Source: Sphingomonadales bacterium (GTDB lineage Bacteria > Pseudomonadota > Alphaproteobacteria > Sphingomonadales > Sphingomonadaceae). From it: a DNA stretch of 64,000 nt. Location of the stretch: NCBI GenBank assembly GCA_028868535.1, contig JAGWUH010000005.1, positions 1 to 64,000 of the forward strand, given 5' to 3'. Shown one piece after another: positions 1 to 8,959 of this stretch; positions within the stretch are counted from its first letter, which is position 1, and each line of letters opens with the position of its first letter. The translations under genes and the position numbers were made by a program. The notes below the pieces were generated by a model. That model did not search any database. It was not told the origin of the DNA and was given only the letters and a program-made list of their open reading frames with translations.

Positions 1-408
1 GCCGGCTTCGGCCGCGTCATCAACGTCTCCAGCGTCGTCGCGGTCCAGCCCAACAACCTCGGCGCCGATTATTCCGCCGCCAAGGCCGCGCTCAACAACA
101 TGACGGTCAGCCTCGCCGGCTCGCTGCGCAGCACCGGCGTCACCGTCAACACCGTCACCCCCGGCATCATCGTCGGCGACGGCCTGATTCGCTCGATGCG
201 CGACCGCTTCGGCGACCAGACGCTGACGGTCGAGCAGATCACCGCGAAGATGGTCGAGCTGAAGATCTTCGAGCTCCCCCCCGCCGGCCGCCTCGGCATC
301 GACGAGGACATCGGCCTGATCGTCTGCACCCTCGCGTCCCCGCGCTCGGGCTTCGTCACCGGCGCCAACTACCGGATTGACGGCGGCCAGGTGAAGGCAG
401 TGCTCTAG
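1..408 (+). CDS. SDR family oxidoreductase, C-terminal part (truncated by window start)
   Basis: Frame 1 open from base 1: GFGRVINVSSVVAVQPNNLGADYSAAKAALNNMTVSLAG... (SDR YxxxK-type motif), stop at 406-408. Confidence 0.85.
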   Translation, partial: AGFGRVINVSSVVAVQPNNLGADYSAAKAALNNMTVSLAGSLRSTGVTVNTVTPGIIVGDGLIRSMRDRFGDQTLTVEQITAKMVELKIFELPPAGRLGIDEDIGLIVCTLASPRSGFVTGANYRIDGGQVKAVL

Positions 409-421
409 GAGAGGAAATCCC

Positions 422-1474
422 ATGTCCGAGAAAACCTACAAGGTCATCCAGTGGTGCACCGGCGTCGTCGGCTCGGCGGCGCTGCGCGGCTTCATCCAGA
501 ACCCCACCATCGAGCTGGTCGGCGTCTACGTCACCAGCGACGAGAAGAACGGCAAGGACGCCGGCGACATCGCGGGCCTGCCGAAGACCGGCGTGCTGTG
601 CACCACCGATGCCGAGGCGCTGATCGCGATGGACGCGGATGCCGTGCTCTACGCCCCGCACGTCGCCGGCATTTCGCCCGATCTCGTCTGCCGCCTGCTC
701 GAATCGGGCAAGAACGTGATTTCGCCGGCCGGTCCGTTCCTGCCCAACAAATGGACCCCCGAACTCGCCGAGCAGATCGACGCCGCCTGCCGCAAGGGCA
801 ATGTCTCGTTCCATCCCTGCGGCATCCATCCCGGCTACTCGGGCGATATCCTCCCGATCACCCTCGCGCGGCTGATGAACCGCATCGACCGCATCGAGGT
901 CACCGAGATCATCGACAAGGTCCGCAACCCGATGATCTACACGGAGATCATGGGCTTCGGCGCCGATTGCGACGAACTGCTCGCCAACCCGCGCCGCTCG
1001 CCCGAAACCTACAAGGTGTTCTACGCCTCGATGGACATGGTCGCGAAGGCCCTCGGCGTGGAGATCGATGAAGTCACCACCAAATTCGAAGTCTCGAAGG
1101 CGCTCAAGGACATCGAGCACAAGTTCGGCATGGTCAAGGCCGGCACCTGCGGCGGCCAGCACTACGAATGGACGGCGATGGTCAAGGGCAAGCCGTTCCT
1201 CGTCTACCACTTCTACTGGCAGCTGGGCGAGGACCTCGACCCGCTGTGGGAACAGGGCGAGGCCCGCTACCGCGTCCGCATCCACGGCGATCCCGGCGTC
1301 GAATGCAACCTGATGGGCCTGCCCGACGCCGACGACCGCCACCCGTTCCTCGGCCTGCCGTGGACCGGCATCGTCGGCGCAACCGCCGTCCCCGCGGTCT
1401 GCGACGCCGCCCCCGGCGTCGTCACCCACATCGACCTCGGCGTTGTCCAGCCGCATGGACTGGTCGCCCGCTGA
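422..1474 (+). CDS. Dihydrodipicolinate-reductase-like / NAD(P)H-dependent amine dehydrogenase family protein
   Basis: 350 aa ORF; N-terminal Rossmann-like VIQWCTGVVGSAALRGFIQNPTIELVGVYV; follows the SDR by 13 bp. Confidence 0.75.
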   Translation: MSEKTYKVIQWCTGVVGSAALRGFIQNPTIELVGVYVTSDEKNGKDAGDIAGLPKTGVLCTTDAEALIAMDADAVLYAPHVAGISPDLVCRLLESGKNVISPAGPFLPNKWTPELAEQIDAACRKGNVSFHPCGIHPGYSGDILPITLARLMNRIDRIEVTEIIDKVRNPMIYTEIMGFGADCDELLANPRRSPETYKVFYASMDMVAKALGVEIDEVTTKFEVSKALKDIEHKFGMVKAGTCGGQHYEWTAMVKGKPFLVYHFYWQLGEDLDPLWEQGEARYRVRIHGDPGVECNLMGLPDADDRHPFLGLPWTGIVGATAVPAVCDAAPGVVTHIDLGVVQPHGLVAR

Positions 1475-1568
1475 ACGCCCGATATTCGATTCAAAACCAT
1501 GAAATACCATAATATTTCTGGACATCACCGCTCCCGCCGCTAGATCTGCCGGCGGGAGGGGTGCGATC

Positions 1569-1955
1569 GTGCCGAACCACAATTCCGATGCCTGGAAAAT
1601 CACCGACCCCAACCGGCAACGGGTCCGGCACGCTACCACCTTGACGACCCATCCCGGCGTGTTCTTCCGCCAGGTCATCATGCCGCAATACGGGCTGAAC
1701 GTGTCGTCGCTCGCGCGCCTGATCGATTTTTCCCGGCCCCACCTGCACAACGTCCTGTCGGGGCGGGGCGATCTCACGCGGGAACTCGCCTATCGGCTCG
1801 GCGCGCTGTTCACCGAACAGGTCGCCGATTTCCTGATCAACTACCAGCACCTCTGGGACCTTCAGCAGGAACAGCCCCGCCGCGCGGCGCTGCGACAGAA
1901 GATCCGCCGCCTCCCCGAACCCGCTCCCGACGATGGCGGAACCCCGCCTCGTTGA
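1569..1955 (+). CDS. HigA-like XRE/HTH antidote-type regulator
   Basis: HPGVFFRQVIMPQYGLNVSSLARLIDFSRPHLHNVLSGRGDLTRELAYRLGALF resembles the HigA family HTH. Confidence 0.65.
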   Translation: MPNHNSDAWKITDPNRQRVRHATTLTTHPGVFFRQVIMPQYGLNVSSLARLIDFSRPHLHNVLSGRGDLTRELAYRLGALFTEQVADFLINYQHLWDLQQEQPRRAALRQKIRRLPEPAPDDGGTPPR

Positions 1956-2111
1956 TCCCCGCGCGATGCCCCCCGCGCGATGCCACTACGGCGCGGGCGC
2001 ATCGCCGCCCCGGACATTCGCAACTCCCCCTTGCCCCGCCGCGCCGAATCGCTAGAGAGGCCCCAACCGCGCCTTCCGGGCGCGAAACGCCACGTTTTCA
2101 GGGAACCCGCG

Positions 2112-2894
2112 ATGGCCACCTTCACTCTCCCCGCCAACAGCAAGATCACGGGCAAGGCCCGCCATCACGCCGCTCCGGGGGCCACGAAGGTCAAGAAATT
2201 CAAGGTCTACCGCTACGATCCCGATTCGGGCGAGAACCCCCGCTACGACACCTTCGACATCGATCTCGACAGCTGCGGCCCGATGGTCCTCGACGCGCTG
2301 ATCAAGATGAAGAACGAGCAGGATTCGACGCTCACCTTCCGCCGCTCCTGCCGCGAGGGCATCTGCGGCTCCTGCGCGATGAACATCAACGGCCGCAACG
2401 GCCTCGCCTGCACCACCGCGATCGAGGATCTCAAGGGCGACATCCGCATCACCCCGCTGCCGCACATGGAAGTGATCAAGGACCTCGTCCCCGATTTCAC
2501 CCATTTCTACGCGCAGTACGCCAGCATCCGTCCCTGGCTGCAGACCGTGTCGACCACGCCCTCGGGCAAGGAACGGCTGCAGTCCCCCGAACAGCGCGAA
2601 AAGCTCGACGGCCTGTACGAGTGCATCCTGTGCGCCTGCTGCTCCACCTCGTGCCCGTCGTACTGGTGGAACTCCGACAAGTTCCTCGGCCCCGCCATCC
2701 TGCTCCAGGCCTACCGCTGGCTTGCCGACAGCCGCGACGAGATGACCGGTGAGCGGCTCGACGAGCTGGAGGACCCCTTCCGCCTCTATCGCTGCCACAC
2801 GATCATGAACTGCGCCAACGTCTGCCCCAAGGGCCTGTCGCCGGCGCGCGCGATCGCCGAAATCAAGAAGATGCAGGCCGAGCGCCAGCTCTGA
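2112..2894 (+). CDS. sdhB: Succinate dehydrogenase iron-sulfur subunit
   Basis: Cys clusters [37 protein letters not shown] and [15 protein letters not shown]; start at internal ATG ([11 protein letters not shown]). Confidence 0.97.
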   Translation: MATFTLPANSKITGKARHHAAPGATKVKKFKVYRYDPDSGENPRYDTFDIDLDSCGPMVLDALIKMKNEQDSTLTFRRSCREGICGSCAMNINGRNGLACTTAIEDLKGDIRITPLPHMEVIKDLVPDFTHFYAQYASIRPWLQTVSTTPSGKERLQSPEQREKLDGLYECILCACCSTSCPSYWWNSDKFLGPAILLQAYRWLADSRDEMTGERLDELEDPFRLYRCHTIMNCANVCPKGLSPARAIAEIKKMQAERQL

Positions 2895-2913
2895 TCCTGG
2901 CCGGGCAACCCGC

Positions 2914-3366
2914 GTGTCCGCCTACTTCCGCTGGGAACCCAGCCCGGACCACCCCGGCTGGATCGCCTATGAACTGTCGGAGCCGGAACGCTACAACCGC
3001 GCCGTGCTCGGCACCCTGCTGGTGCGCGACGAAGGCGAAAAGTGCCGCATCCGGCTGACCCCGCGCGAACTGCACGTCAACTCGGCGGACCGCATCCACG
3101 GCGGCGTGATCCTCGGCCTGATCGATGTCGGCATGTTCGCCGCGATCTACCAGCTGCGCGGCATTCCGGTTTCCGGCTCGATGACCGTCGACATGCAATG
3201 CCAGTTCATCGCCGCCGGTGACGGTTCGCGGCCGCTCGACGCCGTCGTCGAGGTGCTGCGCGAAACCGGCCGCCTGTGCTTCGTCCGCGGCCTCGTCGTG
3301 CAGGACGACGATCTCGTCGCCAGCTTCACCGCCACCGCGCGCAAGCCGGCCAGGGCCGCGACGTGA
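2914..3366 (+). CDS. PaaI-type hotdog thioesterase family protein
   Basis: GTG start; HVNSADRIHGGVILGLIDVGMFAAIYQ hotdog motif. Confidence 0.8.
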   Translation: MSAYFRWEPSPDHPGWIAYELSEPERYNRAVLGTLLVRDEGEKCRIRLTPRELHVNSADRIHGGVILGLIDVGMFAAIYQLRGIPVSGSMTVDMQCQFIAAGDGSRPLDAVVEVLRETGRLCFVRGLVVQDDDLVASFTATARKPARAAT

Positions 3367-4496
3367 CCGGCCTGATCGCCCGCTACGAAGCCCTGCTCGC
3401 CTCGGGAGAGCTGCGCCCCGATGCCGAGCAGGCCGCCGCCGCCGAACGCCTCGCGGCGCTGCAGAAGGAGCTCGAATCCGCCCCCTCCGGCGGGGGCCTG
3501 CTCGGCAAGCTGCTCGGCCGCAAGCCGGCGACGCGCCCGCGCGGCCTCTACATGTGGGGCGGCGTCGGCCGCGGCAAGTCGATGCTGATGGACCTGTTCC
3601 ACGATACCCTCCGCATCACCGAAAAGCGCCGCGTCCACTTTCACGCCTTCATGCTCGAAGTCCACGCCCGCCTGCGCGACGCGCGGCGGTCGGAAACCGG
3701 CGATCCCATCCCGCCGGTCGCCGCGGCCATCGCCCATAACCTGCGCGTGCTCGCCTTCGACGAGATGGTGGTCAACAACTCGGCCGACGCGATGATCATG
3801 TCGCGCCTGTTCACCGCGCTGATCGTCGATCACGGCCTGGTCATCGTCACCACCTCGAACCGCGCCCCCGGCCAGCTCTACAAGGACGGCCTCAACCGCG
3901 AGCATTTCCTGCCGTTCATCGCGCTGATCGAACGCGAACTCGACGTGCTCGCGCTCAACGGCCCGGTCGACTATCGCCTCCAGCGCCTCGCCGGCATGGC
4001 CTCCTGGCACATGCCGCTCGGCGAACCCGCGACCGACCAGGTCCGCGAAGCGTTCTTCCGCCTCACCGACTATGCGCCGGAGGACGCCGTCCACGTCCCC
4101 TCGGCGGAGCTCGACCTCGGCGGCAACCGCAAGCTGTTCGTGCCCAAGAGCCTCAAGGGCGTCGCCGTGTTCAGCTTCAAGCGCCTCTGCGGCGAGGCGC
4201 GCGGCGCCGCCGACTACCTCGCGCTGGCACAGGCCTACCACACGGTTATCCTCGTCGGCATTCCCCGGCTCGGCGCCGAGAACCGCAACGAAACCGCGCG
4301 CTTCGTCACCCTGGTCGACGCGCTTTACGAAATGAAGGTCAAGCTCTTCGTGACGGCCGCCGCCGCGCCCGAGGACCTCTACGACACCGGCACCGCCGGC
4401 AACGAGAGCGGCCGCTTCGAATTCGACCGCACCGTCAGCCGCCTGATCGAGATGCAGAGCGCGGACTACATGGCCCTCGGCCACGGCGAAGCCTGA
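3363..4496 (+). CDS. zapE: Cell division protein ZapE / AFG1-like P-loop ATPase
   Basis: GLYMWGGVGRGKSMLMDLFHD Walker A, VLAFDEMVVNNSADAMIMSRLF; GTG start overlapping the upstream stop. Confidence 0.9.
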   Translation: MTGLIARYEALLASGELRPDAEQAAAAERLAALQKELESAPSGGGLLGKLLGRKPATRPRGLYMWGGVGRGKSMLMDLFHDTLRITEKRRVHFHAFMLEVHARLRDARRSETGDPIPPVAAAIAHNLRVLAFDEMVVNNSADAMIMSRLFTALIVDHGLVIVTTSNRAPGQLYKDGLNREHFLPFIALIERELDVLALNGPVDYRLQRLAGMASWHMPLGEPATDQVREAFFRLTDYAPEDAVHVPSAELDLGGNRKLFVPKSLKGVAVFSFKRLCGEARGAADYLALAQAYHTVILVGIPRLGAENRNETARFVTLVDALYEMKVKLFVTAAAAPEDLYDTGTAGNESGRFEFDRTVSRLIEMQSADYMALGHGEA

Positions 4497-4562
4497 GGGC
4501 GCCGAAATTCAGCCGCTGACGACCTGCGAACGGCAGCCTGGTTCGCCTCGCGATCGACCCAA

Positions 4563-4584
4563 TCCCGACGGTCCTCCCGTCGGG
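4563..4584. terminator. Hairpin between convergent zapE and sterol desaturase genes
   Basis: CCCGACGG-TCCTC-CCGTCGGG, 8-bp perfect stem. Confidence 0.5.
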
Positions 4585-4586
4585 CT

Positions 4587-5369
4587 TCAGGCCTCCGCCG
4601 CCACGGCTTCGCCACCCTGCTTGCGCCGGTCGACGATCGCCTCGAAGTCGCGCTCGAACTTCGGCCGCATCGTCCCGCACAGCCGGTCCCACACCGTGGT
4701 GTAACCGCCGAAATTGCCGGTGAAGTAGCGATGGTGCTGGTCGTGGAAGGTGGCCGAGATGAACCACTTGGTCGCCCACGACTTGTTCCACCAGCGCGGC
4801 AGGAACTCGTAGCCGGAGTGGACATAGAGCCCCATGATGATGTTGGTCGGCAGGATCAGCGCGACCGTCTGCGCGTGACACGTCACCAGCAGCAGGAACA
4901 GGATCACGTAGCCGCCATTGATCACCGATTCCAGCGGGCTGACCGAAAGCGTCGTCATCAGGTTCGGCGCGGTGGAGCGGTGATGCAGCTTGTGCACCCA
5001 GGTATAGACCGGCTCGACGTGCATCCAGCGGTGCAGCCAGTAGAAGTAGGTGTCGAAACCGACGAAGTAGAGCACGTACTCCCCCGCGATCCGCCACCAG
5101 GCGGCCGGTTCGTGCAGCGTCGTGATCCAGCCCATCGCTTCCAGCTTGCCGCGCGCGGTGCCGAGGATGAACCCGGTGATCGTCGCGTTCAGCACGCCGA
5201 ACACGATCTCGTTGCGGAACACCGACCACTTGAACCCGCGCGGCTGGATCTTGCGCGCCTTCAGGAACCCGCTGGTCACCCCCCAGCCGATCCCGACCGC
5301 CAGCGCCAGCGCCCACACCCAGGTCGTCACGTCACCGTGAAGCAACTTCGAAATCATGCTTTCTCCCAT
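4587..5369 (-). CDS. Sterol desaturase / fatty acid hydroxylase family protein
   Basis: Histidine boxes HRWMH, HKLHHRS, HDQHH. Confidence 0.9.
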   Translation of the reverse strand: MGESMISKLLHGDVTTWVWALALAVGIGWGVTSGFLKARKIQPRGFKWSVFRNEIVFGVLNATITGFILGTARGKLEAMGWITTLHEPAAWWRIAGEYVLYFVGFDTYFYWLHRWMHVEPVYTWVHKLHHRSTAPNLMTTLSVSPLESVINGGYVILFLLLVTCHAQTVALILPTNIIMGLYVHSGYEFLPRWWNKSWATKWFISATFHDQHHRYFTGNFGGYTTVWDRLCGTMRPKFERDFEAIVDRRKQGGEAVAAEA

Positions 5370-5377
5370 CCATCCTG

Positions 5378-5878
5378 TCAGACCGACGCGCGCGGAATCC
5401 GCGCCCGCGTCTCGAAACCGCAGGCCGCGTCGCAGATCGCGCGCAGCGCCGCCACCAGATGCGGCCGTTGCTCCGCCGGAAACCCGGCTCCCAGCGCCCC
5501 CTCAAGCCGCGCGAAGCCGGCCTCGACCTGCTCCAGCACCGCCCGTCCCGCAGCGGACACGGTCAGCGCGATCGCGCGCCCCTCGCCGGCGACGCGGTCG
5601 ATCAGCCCCTCGCGCTCGAGCCGCGCGATCAGCGGCACGAGGTTGTTCGGCTTGATGCGATAAGCCCGCGCGATCGCGCTCGAGGTGCAACCCGGGTGCG
5701 CGCCGACGTGCATCAGCAACGTCGCCTCGCTGGGCTTCAGCCCCGCCTGGCCGAACTCTCCGGCCATCGCCGCCATCACCGCCACCGAAGCCCGGCGCAG
5801 CTCATGGCACAGCGAGCCCGAAACCGGGTCGGGCACCGGCCCCGCCATTTCGGCGACCGCGTGACTGTCGAGCAACAT
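5378..5878 (-). CDS. MarR family transcriptional regulator
   Basis: MLLDSHAVAEMAGPVPD...SSAIARAYRIKPNNLVPLIARLEREGLIDRVAGEGRAIALTVSAAG winged HTH. Confidence 0.85.
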   Translation of the reverse strand: MLLDSHAVAEMAGPVPDPVSGSLCHELRRASVAVMAAMAGEFGQAGLKPSEATLLMHVGAHPGCTSSAIARAYRIKPNNLVPLIARLEREGLIDRVAGEGRAIALTVSAAGRAVLEQVEAGFARLEGALGAGFPAEQRPHLVAALRAICDAACGFETRARIPRASV

Positions 5879-5895
5879 GGTATGCTCTATACCAT
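5877..5895. promoter_or_regulatory. Perfect inverted repeat at the MarR start codon (candidate autoregulatory operator)
   Basis: ATGGTAT-GCTCT-ATACCAT; 7-bp arms, 5-bp spacer. Confidence 0.55.
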
Positions 5896-5976
5896 ACAAC
5901 TGCCCCATTCGCAATGCGCGGCGCCGCCACCCGCCGCAGGCGGTCGCGACAGACCGTCGGTAGACCGGGCGACGCG

Positions 5977-6033
5977 CCGGCAAATGCCCTTTCCCCCGGC
6001 AAATCCCCCTTCCGCCGGCAAATCCCCTTTCCC
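5977..6033. repeat. Three tandem 19-bp repeats upstream of amtB
   Basis: CCGGCAAATGCCCTTTCCC / CCGGCAAATCCCCCTTCCG / CCGGCAAATCCCCTTTCCC. Confidence 0.9.
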
Positions 6034-6114
6034 ACTGCCATGGCGCCGCCTAAGGGCGGCAATGGAGGACATAGCGACGGCATCCCGCCGCCGCGTGAGG
6101 AGGGGATTACCCGG

Positions 6115-7416
6115 ATGCGCAAACACCTCGGGACGGTGTTGGCGGCCATTGCCGTTGCCTGTCCACAAATCGCTTTCGCCCAGACATCGCCCGCCGCCGC
6201 CAATGGCGCGGACACCGTCTGGATTCTCGTCTCCTCGGCCTTCGTGCTGCTGATGTGCATGCCGGGGCTGACGCTGTTCTACGGCGGCCTTGTCCGCGCC
6301 AAGAACTTCCTCGCGGTAACCGTCCAGGTCGGCGCGATCACCGCCGCCGCCTCGCTGCTGTGGGTGATGTGCGGCTACACCATCGCGTTCGGCGAAGTCG
6401 GCCGCGGGCTGATCGGCGGCGGGGGCGATGCGCTGCTCGCTCACCTCGCCCCGGTCCGCGCCGGCACCACCATCCCGGAGAACGTCTTCGCGCTCTACCA
6501 GATGTGCTTCGCCGCGATCACCCCGGCGCTGATGGTCGGCGCCTGGGTCGATCGCACCCGCTTCCCGTGGGTGGTGGTGTTCTCCGCGCTGTGGGGCCTC
6601 GTCGTCTACGCACCCGCCGCGCACTGGATCTGGGGCGGCGGCTGGCTGTTCCGCGAATACGGCACGCTCGATTTCGCCGGTGGCATCGTCGTCCACACCA
6701 CGGCCGGAGTCTCGGCGCTGGTCGCGGTGATCCTCGTCGGCCCCCGCCTCGGCTTCAACCGCACGCTGATGCTGCCGCACAGCCCGGCGTTGACGATGGT
6801 TGGCGCCGCGCTGCTGTGGATGGGCTGGTTCGGCTTCAACGGCGGCTCCGCGCTCGCCGGCAACGCCGTCGCCGCGTCCGCGATCATCAACACGCACCTC
6901 GCCGCCTGCGCCGCCGCGCTGGTATGGCTGGCGATCGAGCAGTGGCAGGTCGGCAAGCCGACCTCGGTCGGCTTCGCCACCGGCGCCGTCGCCGGCCTCG
7001 CCACCGTCACCCCGGCGGCGGGCTTCATCGCCCCCGGCGCGGCGATCCTGTTCGGCGTCGCCGCCGCGGCGATCTGCTTCCCGATGATCCAGCTCGTCAA
7101 GGCGCGGCTGAAGGTCGACGATTCGCTCGACGTCTTCGCCGTCCACGGCGTCGGCGGGATGACCGGCTCGATCCTGCTGGCGCTGTTCGCCTCGAAGTCG
7201 CTCGGCGGCGTCGGCTACGCCCCCGGACGCGACCTCGGCTCGCAGCTCGTCGCCCAGTTGCTCGGCGTCGGCGTCGTCGCCGCCTGGTCGGCCATCGCCA
7301 CCTTCGCGCTGGCCAAGGGCACTGCGCTGGTGTTCCCGATGCGCGTCAGCGAGGACGAGGAACGCGAAGGCCTCGACCTCGCCAGCCACGGCGAACGCGC
7401 CTGGGAAATGGACTAG
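6115..7416 (+). CDS. amtB: Ammonium transporter with N-terminal signal peptide
   Basis: MPGLTLFYGGLVRAKN, GWFGFNGGSALA, HGVGGMTGS. Confidence 0.95.
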   Translation: MRKHLGTVLAAIAVACPQIAFAQTSPAAANGADTVWILVSSAFVLLMCMPGLTLFYGGLVRAKNFLAVTVQVGAITAAASLLWVMCGYTIAFGEVGRGLIGGGGDALLAHLAPVRAGTTIPENVFALYQMCFAAITPALMVGAWVDRTRFPWVVVFSALWGLVVYAPAAHWIWGGGWLFREYGTLDFAGGIVVHTTAGVSALVAVILVGPRLGFNRTLMLPHSPALTMVGAALLWMGWFGFNGGSALAGNAVAASAIINTHLAACAAALVWLAIEQWQVGKPTSVGFATGAVAGLATVTPAAGFIAPGAAILFGVAAAAICFPMIQLVKARLKVDDSLDVFAVHGVGGMTGSILLALFASKSLGGVGYAPGRDLGSQLVAQLLGVGVVAAWSAIATFALAKGTALVFPMRVSEDEEREGLDLASHGERAWEMD

Positions 7417-7465
7417 AACTGGGTCATCCGGAGCTCCCGGCTAAATCAGATCTGCGGGGCGCAAG

Positions 7466-7507
7466 AACAAGGGCGCGGAAGCTTCGGCCTCCGCGCCCTT
7501 GTTTCTT
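7466..7507. terminator. Bidirectional Rho-independent terminator between convergent genes
   Basis: AACAAGGGCGCGGA-(10 nt)-TCCGCGCCCTTGTT, 14-bp perfect stem followed by TTCTT. Confidence 0.85.
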
Positions 7508-7522
7508 GGCGTCCGGAAAACG

Positions 7523-8929
7523 TCAGTCGCCGGTGAGGATGCGGTCGACCAGCTGCTTCGTCGTCGGCGTGAAGCCGTTCGAATAGAACGGGTCCTGCTT
7601 GAAGCGATAGGCCGCGTGCCCCGCGAACATCAGGTTCTGATCGACGTCGCCGCCGTGCGCGATCTCCTGCAGCGTCTTCTGGATGCAGAACGAACGCGGA
7701 TCGGCCAGCCGCCCGGTGGTGTAGTCGTCGTGGTCCTTCCACGACGAGAACCCGCAGTGCGACAGGCAGCCCATGCAGTCCGACTGGTCCTGCTTGATCA
7801 CCGCGCGCTCCTCGGGGGAGACGAACACCACGGTATCATCGGGGGTGCGCAGCGCCTCGGCAAAGCCCTGCGCCGCCCAGCCGCGCGCCCGTTCGAGATC
7901 GCGCGGTGCCACCCAGAAGTTCTTGCCCTTGACGCCGACGTCGAGCCGCGCGGTATGTTCGCCCGCCTCGACCCGCGAATACGGGATCTGCCGCAGCGAC
8001 CGCGCCTCCAGCGCGCGCAGGAACGAATTGCGCACCGCGCTCGAATAGAACCCGGTCGGCGAGAACCGGTGCAGCAGCACGTCGCCCGGCTCCAGGTCGC
8101 GCAGAGCGTCCTTCCAGGCCTGCGGGATCGGGCTTTCCTCGGTCAGCAACGGCCGCGTGCCGAACTGGAACGCGATCTGCCCCAGCTCCGGATTGTCGAT
8201 CCAGTGATCCCACTCGCGCAGAAACCACACCCCGCCAGCCATCACGATCGGCACCGAATCGGGCACGCCTTCGGCGCGCATCGTGTCGCGCAGCGCCTTG
8301 ACGCGCGGGTACGGGTCCTCGGGCTTCAGCGGGTCCTCGGCGTTCGACAGGCCGTTGTGCCCGCCCGCCAGCCAGGGGTCCTCGTAGACCACCGCGCCCA
8401 TCAGGTCCGCGACCTTGGAATAGGCCCGCTTCCACAGCGCCCGGAACGCCCGCGCCGAGCTGACGATCGGCAGGTAGTTGACGTTGAAGCGCGCCGCGAT
8501 CTCGGAAAGCTTGTATGGCATGCCGGCGCCGCAGGTCACGCCTGTGACCAGCCCGCGGGTCTTCTCCAGCACCCCTTCGAGCACCTGCTGCGCGCCGCCC
8601 ATCTCCCACAGCACGTTGATGTTGATCGCGCCCTTGCCGCCCGAAAGGTCGAACGCCCGCCGCACCTGCTCGACGGCGCCGTCGATGGCATAGCGGATCA
8701 GTTCCTCGTGCCGCTCGCGCCGGGTCAGTGCTTTGTAGACCTGCGGGACGATCTTGCCCTCGGCATCGTAGGAATCGGCATTCACCGCCGAAACCGTGCC
8801 GATGCCCCCGGCCGCGGCCCAGGCGCCCGAACTCATGTGGTTCGTCGCCGCCACGCCCTTGCCGCCTTCGACCAGCGGCCAGACCTCGCGGCCGCCGTAG
8901 ATGATCGGAGACAAACCCTTGAAACTCAT
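7523..8929 (-). CDS. Nitronate monooxygenase-like FMN-dependent oxidoreductase
   Basis: 468 aa; GVTCGAGMPYKLSEIAARFNVNYLPIVSSARAF, VVYEDPWLAGGHNGLSNAEDP, VPIVMAGGVW. Confidence 0.8.
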   Translation of the reverse strand: MSFKGLSPIIYGGREVWPLVEGGKGVAATNHMSSGAWAAAGGIGTVSAVNADSYDAEGKIVPQVYKALTRRERHEELIRYAIDGAVEQVRRAFDLSGGKGAININVLWEMGGAQQVLEGVLEKTRGLVTGVTCGAGMPYKLSEIAARFNVNYLPIVSSARAFRALWKRAYSKVADLMGAVVYEDPWLAGGHNGLSNAEDPLKPEDPYPRVKALRDTMRAEGVPDSVPIVMAGGVWFLREWDHWIDNPELGQIAFQFGTRPLLTEESPIPQAWKDALRDLEPGDVLLHRFSPTGFYSSAVRNSFLRALEARSLRQIPYSRVEAGEHTARLDVGVKGKNFWVAPRDLERARGWAAQGFAEALRTPDDTVVFVSPEERAVIKQDQSDCMGCLSHCGFSSWKDHDDYTTGRLADPRSFCIQKTLQEIAHGGDVDQNLMFAGHAAYRFKQDPFYSNGFTPTTKQLVDRILTGD

Positions 8930-8959
8930 TGAATCCCGCTTTCCATCTGCCGCACCCGC

